DNA of 64,000 bases from positions 1 through 64,000 of the forward strand of contig NZ_CAMYIC010000062.1 in NCBI RefSeq assembly GCF_947258355.1, read 5' to 3'. This stretch comes from an uncultured Allomuricauda sp. GTDB taxonomy: Bacteria; Bacteroidota; Bacteroidia; Flavobacteriales; Flavobacteriaceae. Made by a program: the position numbers and the translations under genes. The notes beneath the pieces are model-generated. The model worked only from the letters and a program-made list of their open reading frames with translations, ran no database searches and was not told the origin of the DNA. Positions within the stretch are counted from its first letter, which is position 1, and each line of letters opens with the position of its first letter. This document shows, one piece after another, positions 40,179 through 48,342 of this stretch.

Positions 40179-42343
40179 TTACTTACCTATTAGAATCTTT
40201 AGCGTTTCAACTGATCTTTTTGTTGGCCTACGATCTTTTTCTAAAGAAAGAGACCTTTTTTCAATGGAACCGGGTATATCTGTTAGGCACGTTTGCTCTT
40301 TCCCTCATATTGCCCTGGGTAAAGATTCAAGCCCTACAAACTTCGATGCCAGAACCATTGGAAACTACAACCATATTTCTTACTCAACTGAACGGGGTAG
40401 TACTTGGTCCAGGAGCGGAAGAAACCAGTTTCTTGGAACGCATCTCTTGGCCATATTTGGCATTGGGTGCGGGAAGCATTTTGGCAGCTATATGGTTCAC
40501 CTACAAATTGATTCAAATAGGCAAGCTCAGAAACAGGAGTATTGTGGAGAATTATAAAGAATTCACCAAAGTCACGGTGCCCAAGAGTACTTCCGCTTTC
40601 TCTTTTTTCCGAAACATTTTTATGGGGGATGAGATTAAAAAAGACAAAGAGGCCAATATTCTGGCCCACGAATTGGTGCACGTAAAGCAATGGCATTCTT
40701 TGGACCTGCTCTTTTTTGAACTTGCAAGAATCGTCTTTTGGTTCAATCCATTGGTGTACATCTACCAGAACAGGGTTGCAGAACTTCACGAATTCATTGC
40801 CGATGAAAAAGCCGTGAAGCAAAATAAGGCCGCGCATTTTGAGATGCTATTGTCTGAAGCATTCCAAACACAGAACATCAGTTTTGTCAATCAATTTTTT
40901 AATAAATCACTAATCAAAAAACGAATAGTCATGTTACAAAAAAAGAAGTCCAAAGCCGTTTGGCAATTAAAATATGTACTCTTACTGCCTCTTGTTTTGG
41001 GTATGTTGGTATACACTTCTTGTGAAACCGAACCTACACAGGATGAAGAAATTTTGGAAGCATTATATGCCAATGTAGATAGAGAAGTGTTTTCCATAAG
41101 GCAAGTAGTTAAGTCGGACCAAAATTTGGGTTCTGGAGAAATCATCAATGTCAGTGATTTAAAAACTTTACAATCAAATGAAACCCAAAGATTGGACCAG
41201 GCATTAAAATCGATTGAAGGTACCACTAGAATGGTATTCATTTCAGATGATGCCAATTCATATATCATAAAAAGCAAAGTGATGAATAAAATCCCATTTG
41301 CAGTTATCGATGAGGTGCCTATTTTTCCGGGTTGTGAAGATGCTGAGGATAAAAAAGCTTGTTTCCAAGAAAAAATGCAAGCCCATATCCGCAAAAACTT
41401 TCATTATCCCGAAGCTGCCCAAGAGCAAGGTGTTCAGGGAAGGGTAAGTGCTATTTTTATAATTGATACAGAAGGAAATGTGGTCGATATAAAAATGAGA
41501 GGCCCAGATGTGCTACTGGAAGAAGAAACAAAAAGGATTTTGTCAAGGTTGCCACAGATGAAGCCTGGAAAACATGAGGGAGAAATTGTTCAAGTTCCTT
41601 TTTCTATACCAATAACCTTCAAACTACAGGGTAATAATCAGAAAACCAGTGCAAAAGAACAAAGTAGTGAATCAGTACCTTTTGCAAATATAGATGAGGT
41701 GCCTGTTTTTCCAGGATGTGAAAACGCCATTGATAAGAGCGCCTGTTTTACTGAGAAAGTAATGGAACATGTCCGGAAAAATTTCAGATATCCCGAAGAA
41801 GCTCAGGAACAAGGAATTGAAGGGACGGTCAGTGTAATTTTTGTGGTTGGAACCGATGGAAACATCTCAGAAATCAAAAAACTAGGTTCGCACGAAATTT
41901 TGGAAAACGAAGCTGTCAGGATCATAGAACGATTACCCAAAATGCAACCAGGCAGACATCAAGGGAAAACGGTTAAGGTCCCCTTTGCCCTACCTATTAC
42001 ATTTAGATTGAAAAGCCAGACAAACGATGCGAACAAACAAGAAGATTCCCAGAAAGAGGAAATGAAAGTAGGGGGTATTTTGGCCAATAGAAACAATACT
42101 TCTTTGTTCATCGGTAAAGTAACCGACCACGAATCCATGGGAATACCCGGAGTCACTATTTCTGTAGTAGGTAAAGACCAAGGTGTTGTTTCAAACTTTG
42201 ATGGCTATTTCAAAATAGCAGTGAATGAGGGGGAAATGCTTAAGTTTCAATATATAGGACTTCCCAACAAATTGGTTCGCGTGGACAAAAAAGAATTTTT
42301 AATGGATTTGATGAAAACCACAGATGCGGAAAATAAGGGTTAG
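40175..42343 (+). CDS. M56 family metallopeptidase sensor (BlaR1-like) with two TonB_C domains
   Basis: This 722-residue protein has an N-terminal membrane domain (helices near 1-20, 36-50 and 92-112), a zinc peptidase motif HELVHVKQWHS (HExxH, about residue 165), and a fourth transmembrane stretch near 268-285 (YVLLLPLVLGMLVYTSC). Two tandem TonB_C-like domains follow, both starting FPGCE(D/N) (about 388-490 and 510-615). A carboxypeptidase regulatory-like domain (about 645-705) completes it. It probably senses an extracytoplasmic signal and relieves repression by the adjacent BlaI protein. The extra TonB_C domains suggest contact with outer-membrane or peptidoglycan partners. It overlaps both neighbours (4 and 20 nt). 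Confidence 0.9.
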   Translation: MITYLLESLAFQLIFLLAYDLFLKKETFFQWNRVYLLGTFALSLILPWVKIQALQTSMPEPLETTTIFLTQLNGVVLGPGAEETSFLERISWPYLALGAGSILAAIWFTYKLIQIGKLRNRSIVENYKEFTKVTVPKSTSAFSFFRNIFMGDEIKKDKEANILAHELVHVKQWHSLDLLFFELARIVFWFNPLVYIYQNRVAELHEFIADEKAVKQNKAAHFEMLLSEAFQTQNISFVNQFFNKSLIKKRIVMLQKKKSKAVWQLKYVLLLPLVLGMLVYTSCETEPTQDEEILEALYANVDREVFSIRQVVKSDQNLGSGEIINVSDLKTLQSNETQRLDQALKSIEGTTRMVFISDDANSYIIKSKVMNKIPFAVIDEVPIFPGCEDAEDKKACFQEKMQAHIRKNFHYPEAAQEQGVQGRVSAIFIIDTEGNVVDIKMRGPDVLLEEETKRILSRLPQMKPGKHEGEIVQVPFSIPITFKLQGNNQKTSAKEQSSESVPFANIDEVPVFPGCENAIDKSACFTEKVMEHVRKNFRYPEEAQEQGIEGTVSVIFVVGTDGNISEIKKLGSHEILENEAVRIIERLPKMQPGRHQGKTVKVPFALPITFRLKSQTNDANKQEDSQKEEMKVGGILANRNNTSLFIGKVTDHESMGIPGVTISVVGKDQGVVSNFDGYFKIAVNEGEMLKFQYIGLPNKLVRVDKKEFLMDLMKTTDAENKG

Positions 42344-43469
42344 CTATATAGTATTGATTTTGTTCTCGTTCAAAGCCGGTGCACAAACATCGGCTTTGTC
42401 CGTTGCAGATAGTTTGTATGCTCTGGGTAACTACACCTCGGCCATCAACGAATATGCAAAGGTCGGGAATGAAAAATCCAGCCTTCAAATAGCACGGGCT
42501 TACAATACCATTGGGAATTACGATAAGGCCATTGCTCAATACAAGGCTATCTTGGACAACAACCCTAAATTTGAGCTTGCACGCTTTGAACTGGGAAAGC
42601 TGTTGCTAAAGACCAAAAACCATGGACCCGCTTTGGAGATGTTCCATGTTTTGGTCGCATCAGAACAAAAAAATCCCGAGTATTTCTATTACTTGGGAAG
42701 GACTTACGAGTCCCTTAAGCAAGCTGATAAAGCAAACAAGGCATTCAAGATCGCTGTGGAAAAAGATAGCACCCATTTACGGAGCCTATATTCTTTGGGC
42801 AAATATTATGTGGGTCAAGAAATCAAGGATTCCGCTCTGGTCTATATCGATAAAGGGCTTCGATTTTACGAGAACGATGTGGCTATGATCAATTTAAAGG
42901 CATTGGCCTTTTTTAATAATGGTCAGTTTAAGCAAGCCATTCCCCATTTTGAACGATTGTTGGGGTTAGGGGAGGAAAAGCCTTTTGTTTACGAGAAACT
43001 CGCCTTTTGTTACTTCCGGAACTGGGAACCGGAAAAGGCATTGGCAACGTATCACAAGTTAGAATCTTTCCCAAATAAATTGGCCGTCGCTTATTCAGGA
43101 TTGGGTGAAGTGTTTTTTGAGGAAAAGGAGCTGGACAGTGCCCAATACTATATCGAAAAGTCCATAGAAGAGCGAATGGCTTTGTTGCCACAGGAATATG
43201 CAAGCCTTGGTCGCATAGCCCGATTAAAGGGGCAGACCAAAAAATCCATGGACCTTTACATAAAAGCTTGGGAAGAGAACAAAGACAATTATTACAATTA
43301 CTATCAAGTCTGTGTCTTGGCCGACGAATACTATAAGGACCCCAAAATTCGCCTGAAACATTATGAAAAACTACTCGAAATGTATCCGGAGATAGTTCCT
43401 TGGCTCGAGGAACGGGCCAAAAACCGAATCAGTGAGATAAAGGAGGAAATCCATTTTGCCAGTAACTGA
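42324..43469 (+). CDS. TPR-repeat protein, exported
   Basis: This 381-residue protein starts with a signal-like segment (SYIVLILFSFKAGAQ) and then consists of tetratricopeptide repeats: for example SALSVADSLYALGNYTSAINEYAKVG, ARAYNTIGNYDKAIAQYKAIL, and ALEMFHVLVASEQKNPEYFYYLGRTYE. It would be a periplasmic protein-protein interaction scaffold. It overlaps the M56 gene by 20 nt and so belongs to the same operon; it may present a partner for the TonB_C domains of the sensor. Function is not established. Confidence 0.85.
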   Translation: MRKIRVSYIVLILFSFKAGAQTSALSVADSLYALGNYTSAINEYAKVGNEKSSLQIARAYNTIGNYDKAIAQYKAILDNNPKFELARFELGKLLLKTKNHGPALEMFHVLVASEQKNPEYFYYLGRTYESLKQADKANKAFKIAVEKDSTHLRSLYSLGKYYVGQEIKDSALVYIDKGLRFYENDVAMINLKALAFFNNGQFKQAIPHFERLLGLGEEKPFVYEKLAFCYFRNWEPEKALATYHKLESFPNKLAVAYSGLGEVFFEEKELDSAQYYIEKSIEERMALLPQEYASLGRIARLKGQTKKSMDLYIKAWEENKDNYYNYYQVCVLADEYYKDPKIRLKHYEKLLEMYPEIVPWLEERAKNRISEIKEEIHFASN

Positions 43470-43513
43470 TTTCTTCAAAATGTCGTAATTTCAGCCAAAT
43501 TCTAGGGGCTGTC

Positions 43514-43993
43514 ATGCAGAAGTTTGTTTTGTTAATCATTTTTATGGGGTTGCTCGTATCCTGCGAGCTATTCGAGTCTAAGGAGGACAAGACCCAAAAA
43601 CTGGTCAATGAGGAACTTTTGGCGATTGATTGGAACGATGTAGACCAATACCCTCTTTTTGACGATTGCGACGAAACGGCGCCTAAAGATGCGCAGCAGG
43701 AGTGCTTCCAGAATGTGATTACTGAATATTTTTCCGAGGCTTTGGCAGGGCTCAAGTTTCAAGTTCGAAACGATATGAACGATACGGTCTATATCGATTT
43801 TTTGATTGATGAGCATGGTTTTATTTCGGTATTGAACGTGGAGGAAAAAACGTCCGTACTTAACGAAATATCTGATTTCAACAATAAGATTTCCGAACGT
43901 TTGAACGATTTGACCACTGTGGCGCCCGCATTGAAAAGAGGAAACCCGGTAAGCCTCCGTTTTAGGCTTCCGTTGGTACTAAACACCTATTGA
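43514..43993 (+). CDS. Lipoprotein with a TonB_C-like region
   Basis: This 159-residue protein has a lipoprotein signal with the lipobox LLVSC (Cys 17). The part YPLFDDCDETAPKDAQQECFQNVITEYF resembles the FPGCE...CF..K...H opening of the TonB_C domains in the M56 sensor two genes upstream, and the C-terminus ends SLRFRLPLVLNTY like the TonB_C end PFALPITFRL. The resemblance is remote. It begins 45 nt after the TPR gene and the ruvC start lies one base past its stop, so it is cotranscribed. It may be an outer-membrane partner of the sensor system. Confidence 0.72.
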   Translation: MQKFVLLIIFMGLLVSCELFESKEDKTQKLVNEELLAIDWNDVDQYPLFDDCDETAPKDAQQECFQNVITEYFSEALAGLKFQVRNDMNDTVYIDFLIDEHGFISVLNVEEKTSVLNEISDFNNKISERLNDLTTVAPALKRGNPVSLRFRLPLVLNTY

Positions 43994-43994
43994 T

Positions 43995-44546
43995 TTGGCA
44001 ACAGAAAAAATTATATTGGGAATAGACCCCGGGACCACGATCATGGGTTTCGGTATTATTAAGGTCGTCAACAAACAGATGCACTTTGTGCAAATGAACG
44101 AGTTGATGCTCCGCAAGTACGATGACCCCTATACCAAGCTCAAGCTTATTTTTGAGCGCACATTGGAACTCATTGATACCTATCACCCCGATGAAATTGC
44201 CATCGAAGCGCCGTTTTATGGCAAAAATGTGCAGTCTATGCTCAAATTGGGCCGTGCCCAAGGAGTGGCCATGGCTGCAGGGTTATCCAGAGAAGTTCCG
44301 ATAACGGAGTACATGCCCAAGAAAATAAAAATGGCCATAACAGGGAACGGAAACGCCAGTAAGGAGCAAGTGGCCCGTATGCTTCAGAGTGTCCTAAAAC
44401 TGAAATCCTTGCCCAAAAACCTCGATAGTACCGATGGTTTGGCAGCTGCCGTCTGCCATTTCTACAACGAGGGTAGGGTTGAGGTCGGAAAAAGTTATAC
44501 CGGTTGGGAGGCTTTTATCAAACAGAATCCAGATAAAATAAGATAA
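43995..44546 (+). CDS. ruvC: Holliday junction resolvase RuvC (TTG start)
   Basis: This 183-residue nuclease has the catalytic acids in ILGIDPGTT (Asp), AIEAPFYGKNVQS (Glu) and DSTDGLAAAVCH (Asp/Asp). It cleaves Holliday junctions with RuvAB. The start codon is TTG (43995), one base after the preceding stop, and gives the standard N-terminus; no ATG is near. It is followed by an AT-rich 92-nt gap before hemW. Its co-location with the TPR/lipoprotein genes is probably incidental. Confidence 0.94.
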   Translation: MATEKIILGIDPGTTIMGFGIIKVVNKQMHFVQMNELMLRKYDDPYTKLKLIFERTLELIDTYHPDEIAIEAPFYGKNVQSMLKLGRAQGVAMAAGLSREVPITEYMPKKIKMAITGNGNASKEQVARMLQSVLKLKSLPKNLDSTDGLAAAVCHFYNEGRVEVGKSYTGWEAFIKQNPDKIR

Positions 44547-44638
44547 CAATCAACAATGGACATCAGACATCAGACATCTGATATCCGATTGATAAGTAAA
44601 TGATCATTGTACATTGCTAATTGTTAATTGTCAATTGA

Positions 44639-45769
44639 ATGAGCGGAATTTATATCCACATTCCTTTTTGCAAGCAAGCTTGCCATTATTGTGATTTTCA
44701 TTTTTCCACGCAATTGGGAAAAAAGGAAACCATGGTCAATGCCATTGCCAAAGAACTGGTTTTGCGAAAATCGGAGATCGATGATGAGGTTGAGACCATT
44801 TATTTTGGAGGGGGTACACCTTCCGTGCTTTCCAATGAAGAAATTGAGTTCTTGATTCAAGCTGTATACAACAATTACAAAGTAATTGATAATCCAGAAA
44901 TCACATTGGAAAGCAATCCCGATGATTTGACCAAAAATCGAATCATCCAACTGTCCAATAGTCCAATAAACCGCCTCAGCATTGGCATTCAATCGTTTTT
45001 TGAAGAAGATTTAAAGTTGATGAACCGTGCCCACGATGCCCACGAAGCGGAACAGTGTATCCAAGAAGCAACGCAGTATTTTGACAATATTACTATTGAC
45101 TTAATTTACGGCATCCCCGACATGAGCAATGAAAGATGGAAAGCCAATATTCAAAAAGCCTTGGATTTTGGTCTGCCCCACATTTCGAGTTATGCCTTGA
45201 CAGTGGAACCTCGAACTGCACTTAAGAAGTTTATAGAAAAAGGAGTGGTTCCCGATGTCGATGATGAGCAGGCGCAGGAGCAGTTCCATATTTTGGTGGA
45301 TATTCTGGAAACCGAAGGATTTGTCAATTATGAAATTTCCAATTTCGGCAAACCCGATTACTTCTCCAAAAACAATACGGCCTATTGGTTGGGCAAAACG
45401 TATTTGGGCGTAGGTCCATCGGCGCATTCTTTTGATGGAGAACATCGAAGTTGGAACATTCGCAACAACCCAACCTACATCAAAAAAATAGAGGAGGGTA
45501 TTCTTCCCATTGAAATCGAGACCCTCTCTAAAACAGACAGGTACAATGAGTTTGTGATGACGGGTCTACGGACCATTTGGGGTGTGGATTTGGATAGAAT
45601 AGCATCGGAGTTTGGGGAGAATTATCTGATGTACATCAACCAACAATCATCAAAATTTATGGAGCAAGGTTTGTTGGTTGTGGATGATGGAAAATTGCAC
45701 ACTACCAAAAAAGGGAAGTTTTTGGCAGACGGAATTGCTTCCGATCTTTTTATGCTTAACTTAAAGTAG
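44639..45769 (+). CDS. hemW: HemW-like radical SAM protein (heme chaperone)
   Basis: This 376-residue radical SAM protein has the 4Fe-4S cysteines in FCKQACHYCDFHF (CxxxCxxC, about residues 10-20), GGGTPSVL, and SIGIQSFFEEDLKLMNRAHDAHEA. The HemW (formerly 'oxygen-independent coproporphyrinogen III oxidase-like') family binds heme and donates it to respiratory enzymes rather than making porphyrin; the HemN-specific extra sites are missing. The C-terminal HemN domain (MTGLRTIWGVD) is present. Its role fits the cbb3 oxidase locus at the end of the window. Confidence 0.9.
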   Translation: MSGIYIHIPFCKQACHYCDFHFSTQLGKKETMVNAIAKELVLRKSEIDDEVETIYFGGGTPSVLSNEEIEFLIQAVYNNYKVIDNPEITLESNPDDLTKNRIIQLSNSPINRLSIGIQSFFEEDLKLMNRAHDAHEAEQCIQEATQYFDNITIDLIYGIPDMSNERWKANIQKALDFGLPHISSYALTVEPRTALKKFIEKGVVPDVDDEQAQEQFHILVDILETEGFVNYEISNFGKPDYFSKNNTAYWLGKTYLGVGPSAHSFDGEHRSWNIRNNPTYIKKIEEGILPIEIETLSKTDRYNEFVMTGLRTIWGVDLDRIASEFGENYLMYINQQSSKFMEQGLLVVDDGKLHTTKKGKFLADGIASDLFMLNLK

Positions 45770-45848
45770 TAAATTGTCGTTTCTGCAAAGCAGACACTCA
45801 TAAAGTAGAATTTATCCCTATTGATAGGGGACAAAAAAACAACCTAAT

Positions 45849-46601
45849 TTGATTGCCTCAATAAAACACAACTCCCGAAACTATAAGATAGACCTGACTA
45901 AACCTCTTGATATTTCCATACCCCTAAAAGGTGGTGACAAAAACGTGAATGCCTGGTATTTGGACCCGCCTAAAATTGCACCGCACGAACAAGATGGGTT
46001 TGTAGGCAAGGTAAGCGAGGGCGCATCCACCAATTTCAACGATATCTGGTTTAATCCACATTCGCATGTAACACATACTGAATGCTTGGGACATATATCC
46101 GAGGAGTTCAATTCCGTCAATAAAAAATTAAAGAGGTTTTTCTTTTTAGCAGAGGTGATTACCGTGGCGCCAGAACAAAAGGGGGAGGACTTTGTTATTT
46201 CGGAAAAGCAGATAAAGTACGCTCTGGGAAACAAAAAAAGACAGGCCGTAGTTATTAGAACCATGCCCAATTTGGGATACAAGCGTTCTAAAAAATATTC
46301 GGATACCAATCCAACCTACCTTACCGAGGCGGCCGCCAAACACCTGGTAAAAAAGGGGGTGGAGCACCTTCTGGTAGACCTTCCTTCCGTGGATAAGGAA
46401 AAAGACGGGGGAGAACTCTTGGCGCATAAGGCCTTTTGGAACATGAACGGCAAACCGCGAAAAAAAGCAACCATCACAGAGTTTATTTATGTGCCCAATC
46501 CTGTTGAGGATGGTACTTATTTTTTAAATCTACAAGTGGCTCCATTCGAGAATGATGCAAGCCCTAGCAGACCCGTGCTATATAAAATTGAAAATCAATA
46601 A
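45849..46601 (+). CDS. Cyclase family protein (kynurenine formamidase-like)
   Basis: This 250-residue protein matches the cyclase superfamily: the metal-binding HSHVTHTECLGH (variant of HxGTHxDxPxH, about residue 74), and a C-terminal LVDLPSVDKEKDGGELLAHKAFWNMNGKPR region. The start is TTG at 45849. The natural substrate is unknown; family members act as kynurenine formamidases or related hydrolases. It is the first gene of a closely packed run up to 48.3 kb (gaps of 0-7 nt). Confidence 0.82.
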   Translation: MIASIKHNSRNYKIDLTKPLDISIPLKGGDKNVNAWYLDPPKIAPHEQDGFVGKVSEGASTNFNDIWFNPHSHVTHTECLGHISEEFNSVNKKLKRFFFLAEVITVAPEQKGEDFVISEKQIKYALGNKKRQAVVIRTMPNLGYKRSKKYSDTNPTYLTEAAAKHLVKKGVEHLLVDLPSVDKEKDGGELLAHKAFWNMNGKPRKKATITEFIYVPNPVEDGTYFLNLQVAPFENDASPSRPVLYKIENQ

Positions 46602-46952
46602 ATGAAAACAACCCTTAAATTGGAAGAGGCCATGATGCTCGTTTTTGGCATTTACCTTTTCAGTCTGTTGGATTACGCCTGGTGGTGGTTTTTGGTGTTG
46701 ATTTTAACCCCGGATATTGGAATGCTGGGTTACCTTTTTGGGAACAGGGCCGGAGCCTTTTCCTATAATTTGTTTCATCATAAAGGTGTTGCCATACTGG
46801 TTTATCTCGCAGGAATCTACTTTTCCATACCTTTATGCCAGTTGATTGGGATAATTTTGTTCTCGCACTCTGCCTTGGACAGAATGTTGGGGTACGGATT
46901 AAAATATAATAAAGGATTTAAGTTTACCCATTTGGGTGAAATAGGTAAATAA
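46602..46952 (+). CDS. DUF4260 domain-containing membrane protein
   Basis: This 116-residue protein has about four hydrophobic segments (about 10-30, 32-46, 60-78, 80-92) and ends SALDRMLGYGLKYNKGFKFTHLGEIGK, the DUF4260 signature. Role unknown. It begins directly after the cyclase stop (0 nt gap) and is followed at 1 nt by the DUF4230 gene, so it is clearly part of the operon. Confidence 0.88.
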   Translation: MKTTLKLEEAMMLVFGIYLFSLLDYAWWWFLVLILTPDIGMLGYLFGNRAGAFSYNLFHHKGVAILVYLAGIYFSIPLCQLIGIILFSHSALDRMLGYGLKYNKGFKFTHLGEIGK

Positions 46953-46953
46953 A

Positions 46954-47577
46954 ATGGGTGAAGTTGTAAACATCGTTTTAGGGTTGATCTTGGGCGCCAT
47001 ATTGATGTATTGGGTCTACTCACTTTTCCGAAAAAAGAAGAACAAAGAAATTACCGAAGAGCAGTCCACCGTAATTCTGAACAAGATTCGAAGTGTTTGT
47101 AAACTTGTTTCCGTGGAAGGGGATTTTGCCGAAATTTACCATTACGAGAATACCAAGGACAGTTTTATGAGCTTGTTCCGTAGCAAGAAAAAGGCATTGA
47201 TCGTAATCAAAGCGAAGGCACATATTGGGTACGACCTGAACAAACTGGATATGAAGGCGGACAATGATAAAAAGAAAATTATCCTGAGCCACTTTCCCGA
47301 ACCCGAAGTATTGTCCATTGAGCCCGATTTGCAGTTTTATGATATTAAAAACGGGATATTCAATAGCTTTTCGCCGACGGACCTAACCAATCTAAATCAA
47401 GAGGCCAAGGAACATATCAAACAAAAAATACCAGAGAGCGGGTTGATGGAAACCGCAAGAAATGAAGCTTTGCAGGCTGTTTTGGTCGTGGAAAAAATTG
47501 TTGAAACCATTGGGTGGACGTTGGATTATTCCGCTTTGGAAATACCAAACAAGGAAAAACAATTAATAGAAGAATAG
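46954..47577 (+). CDS. DUF4230 domain-containing protein
   Basis: This 207-residue protein has a single N-terminal transmembrane anchor (about 5-25, NIVLGLILGAILMYWVYSLF) and then a soluble DUF4230 domain (about 40-200, with KLVSVEGDFAEIYHYE and KAHIGYDLNKLDMK). It is probably a membrane-tethered protein; the function is unknown. It lies in the same operon, 1 nt after DUF4260 and 1 nt before the Dabb gene. Confidence 0.85.
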   Translation: MGEVVNIVLGLILGAILMYWVYSLFRKKKNKEITEEQSTVILNKIRSVCKLVSVEGDFAEIYHYENTKDSFMSLFRSKKKALIVIKAKAHIGYDLNKLDMKADNDKKKIILSHFPEPEVLSIEPDLQFYDIKNGIFNSFSPTDLTNLNQEAKEHIKQKIPESGLMETARNEALQAVLVVEKIVETIGWTLDYSALEIPNKEKQLIEE

Positions 47578-47578
47578 C

Positions 47579-47980
47579 ATGAAAACAAAAATCATAACCT
47601 TGCTCTTGGTGGGTGTGTTTGCCAACAGTTGTGTACAAATTAAAAAGGAAGCGGATAATTTTGACCCCACCTTTGCCCACGTGGTATATTTTTGGTTCAA
47701 AGAACCAGATAGCTATGAAGCTAGGCAGACTTTTGAAAAATCGTTGACCAAATTCTTGGACAATTCACAGTATGCCAAGACTAAATTTATAGGCAAGCCT
47801 CCAAAAGCTGTTCGCGATGTCGTTGATGACTCATTTACCTATTCCCTGATTCTTTCTTTTGAATCGGCCGAAGATCAAGCTGCCTACCAAACAGAACCAC
47901 CGCATCTCGTTTTTATCGAAGAGTGTGAAGACCTTTGGGAAAAGGTGATTGTTTATGATTCTGAAGGAATTGTCCAATGA
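47579..47980 (+). CDS. Dabb family lipoprotein-like protein (stress-responsive A/B barrel)
   Basis: This 133-residue protein begins with a signal peptide (MKTKIITLLLVGVFANSC), with a cysteine at the cleavage site that fits a lipobox. The body is one Dabb domain: FAHVVYFWFKEPDSYEARQTFEKSL...YSLILSFESAEDQAAYQTEPPHLVFIEEC. Dabb domains form dimeric alpha+beta barrels; the ligand is unknown. It begins 1 nt after DUF4230 and its stop overlaps the next start by 4 nt. Confidence 0.82.
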   Translation: MKTKIITLLLVGVFANSCVQIKKEADNFDPTFAHVVYFWFKEPDSYEARQTFEKSLTKFLDNSQYAKTKFIGKPPKAVRDVVDDSFTYSLILSFESAEDQAAYQTEPPHLVFIEECEDLWEKVIVYDSEGIVQ

Positions 47981-48336
47981 ATGTAGAGGTACTTCGTGAG
48001 ATTTGTATATCCAAAAAGGGTGTGACCGAAGAGTTTCCGTTCGATGAAAGCACATTGGTCTTTAAGGTGATGGGCAAAATGTTCGCTTTGGTCCCTTTGG
48101 AAAGGCTCCCACCCCAATGTAATCTTAAATGCGACCCGGAACGTGCCATGGAACTTCGAGAAGAATTTGATGGAGTCATAACACCAGGCTATCACATGAG
48201 TAAAACCCACTGGAACACTCTTTTTATAGAACAACTGCCTTCACAACTGATTAAAGATCTTATAGATCACTCCTATGATTTGGTTGTGGCCAGTCTTACA
48301 AAAAAATTGCAACAGGAGCTTAATGCTTTAGATTGA
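47977..48336 (+). CDS. MmcQ/YjbR family protein
   Basis: This 119-residue protein has the YjbR/CyaY-like fold with VTEEFPFDESTLVFKVMGKMFALVPLE and KTHWNTLFIEQLPSQLIKDLIDHSYDLV, both typical of MmcQ/YjbR. These proteins bind DNA in some species; the role is unclear. The start codon overlaps the Dabb stop (ATGA), and the following MutS-like gene begins 6 nt after its stop, so it is cotranscribed. Confidence 0.88.
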   Translation: MNVEVLREICISKKGVTEEFPFDESTLVFKVMGKMFALVPLERLPPQCNLKCDPERAMELREEFDGVITPGYHMSKTHWNTLFIEQLPSQLIKDLIDHSYDLVVASLTKKLQQELNALD

Positions 48337-48342
48337 TTTTAG

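Noticed and set aside
39816..42343. BlaI/BlaR1-like pair read as beta-lactam resistance
   Set aside because: No beta-lactamase or penicillin-binding protein gene is nearby, and the sensor has TonB_C domains rather than a penicillin-binding domain.
44547..44638. Short inverted repeat ATCAGA-CA-TCTGAT (44569-44582) and AT-rich repeats before hemW
   Set aside because: The stem is only 6 bp and the region is low complexity; no T-run follows.
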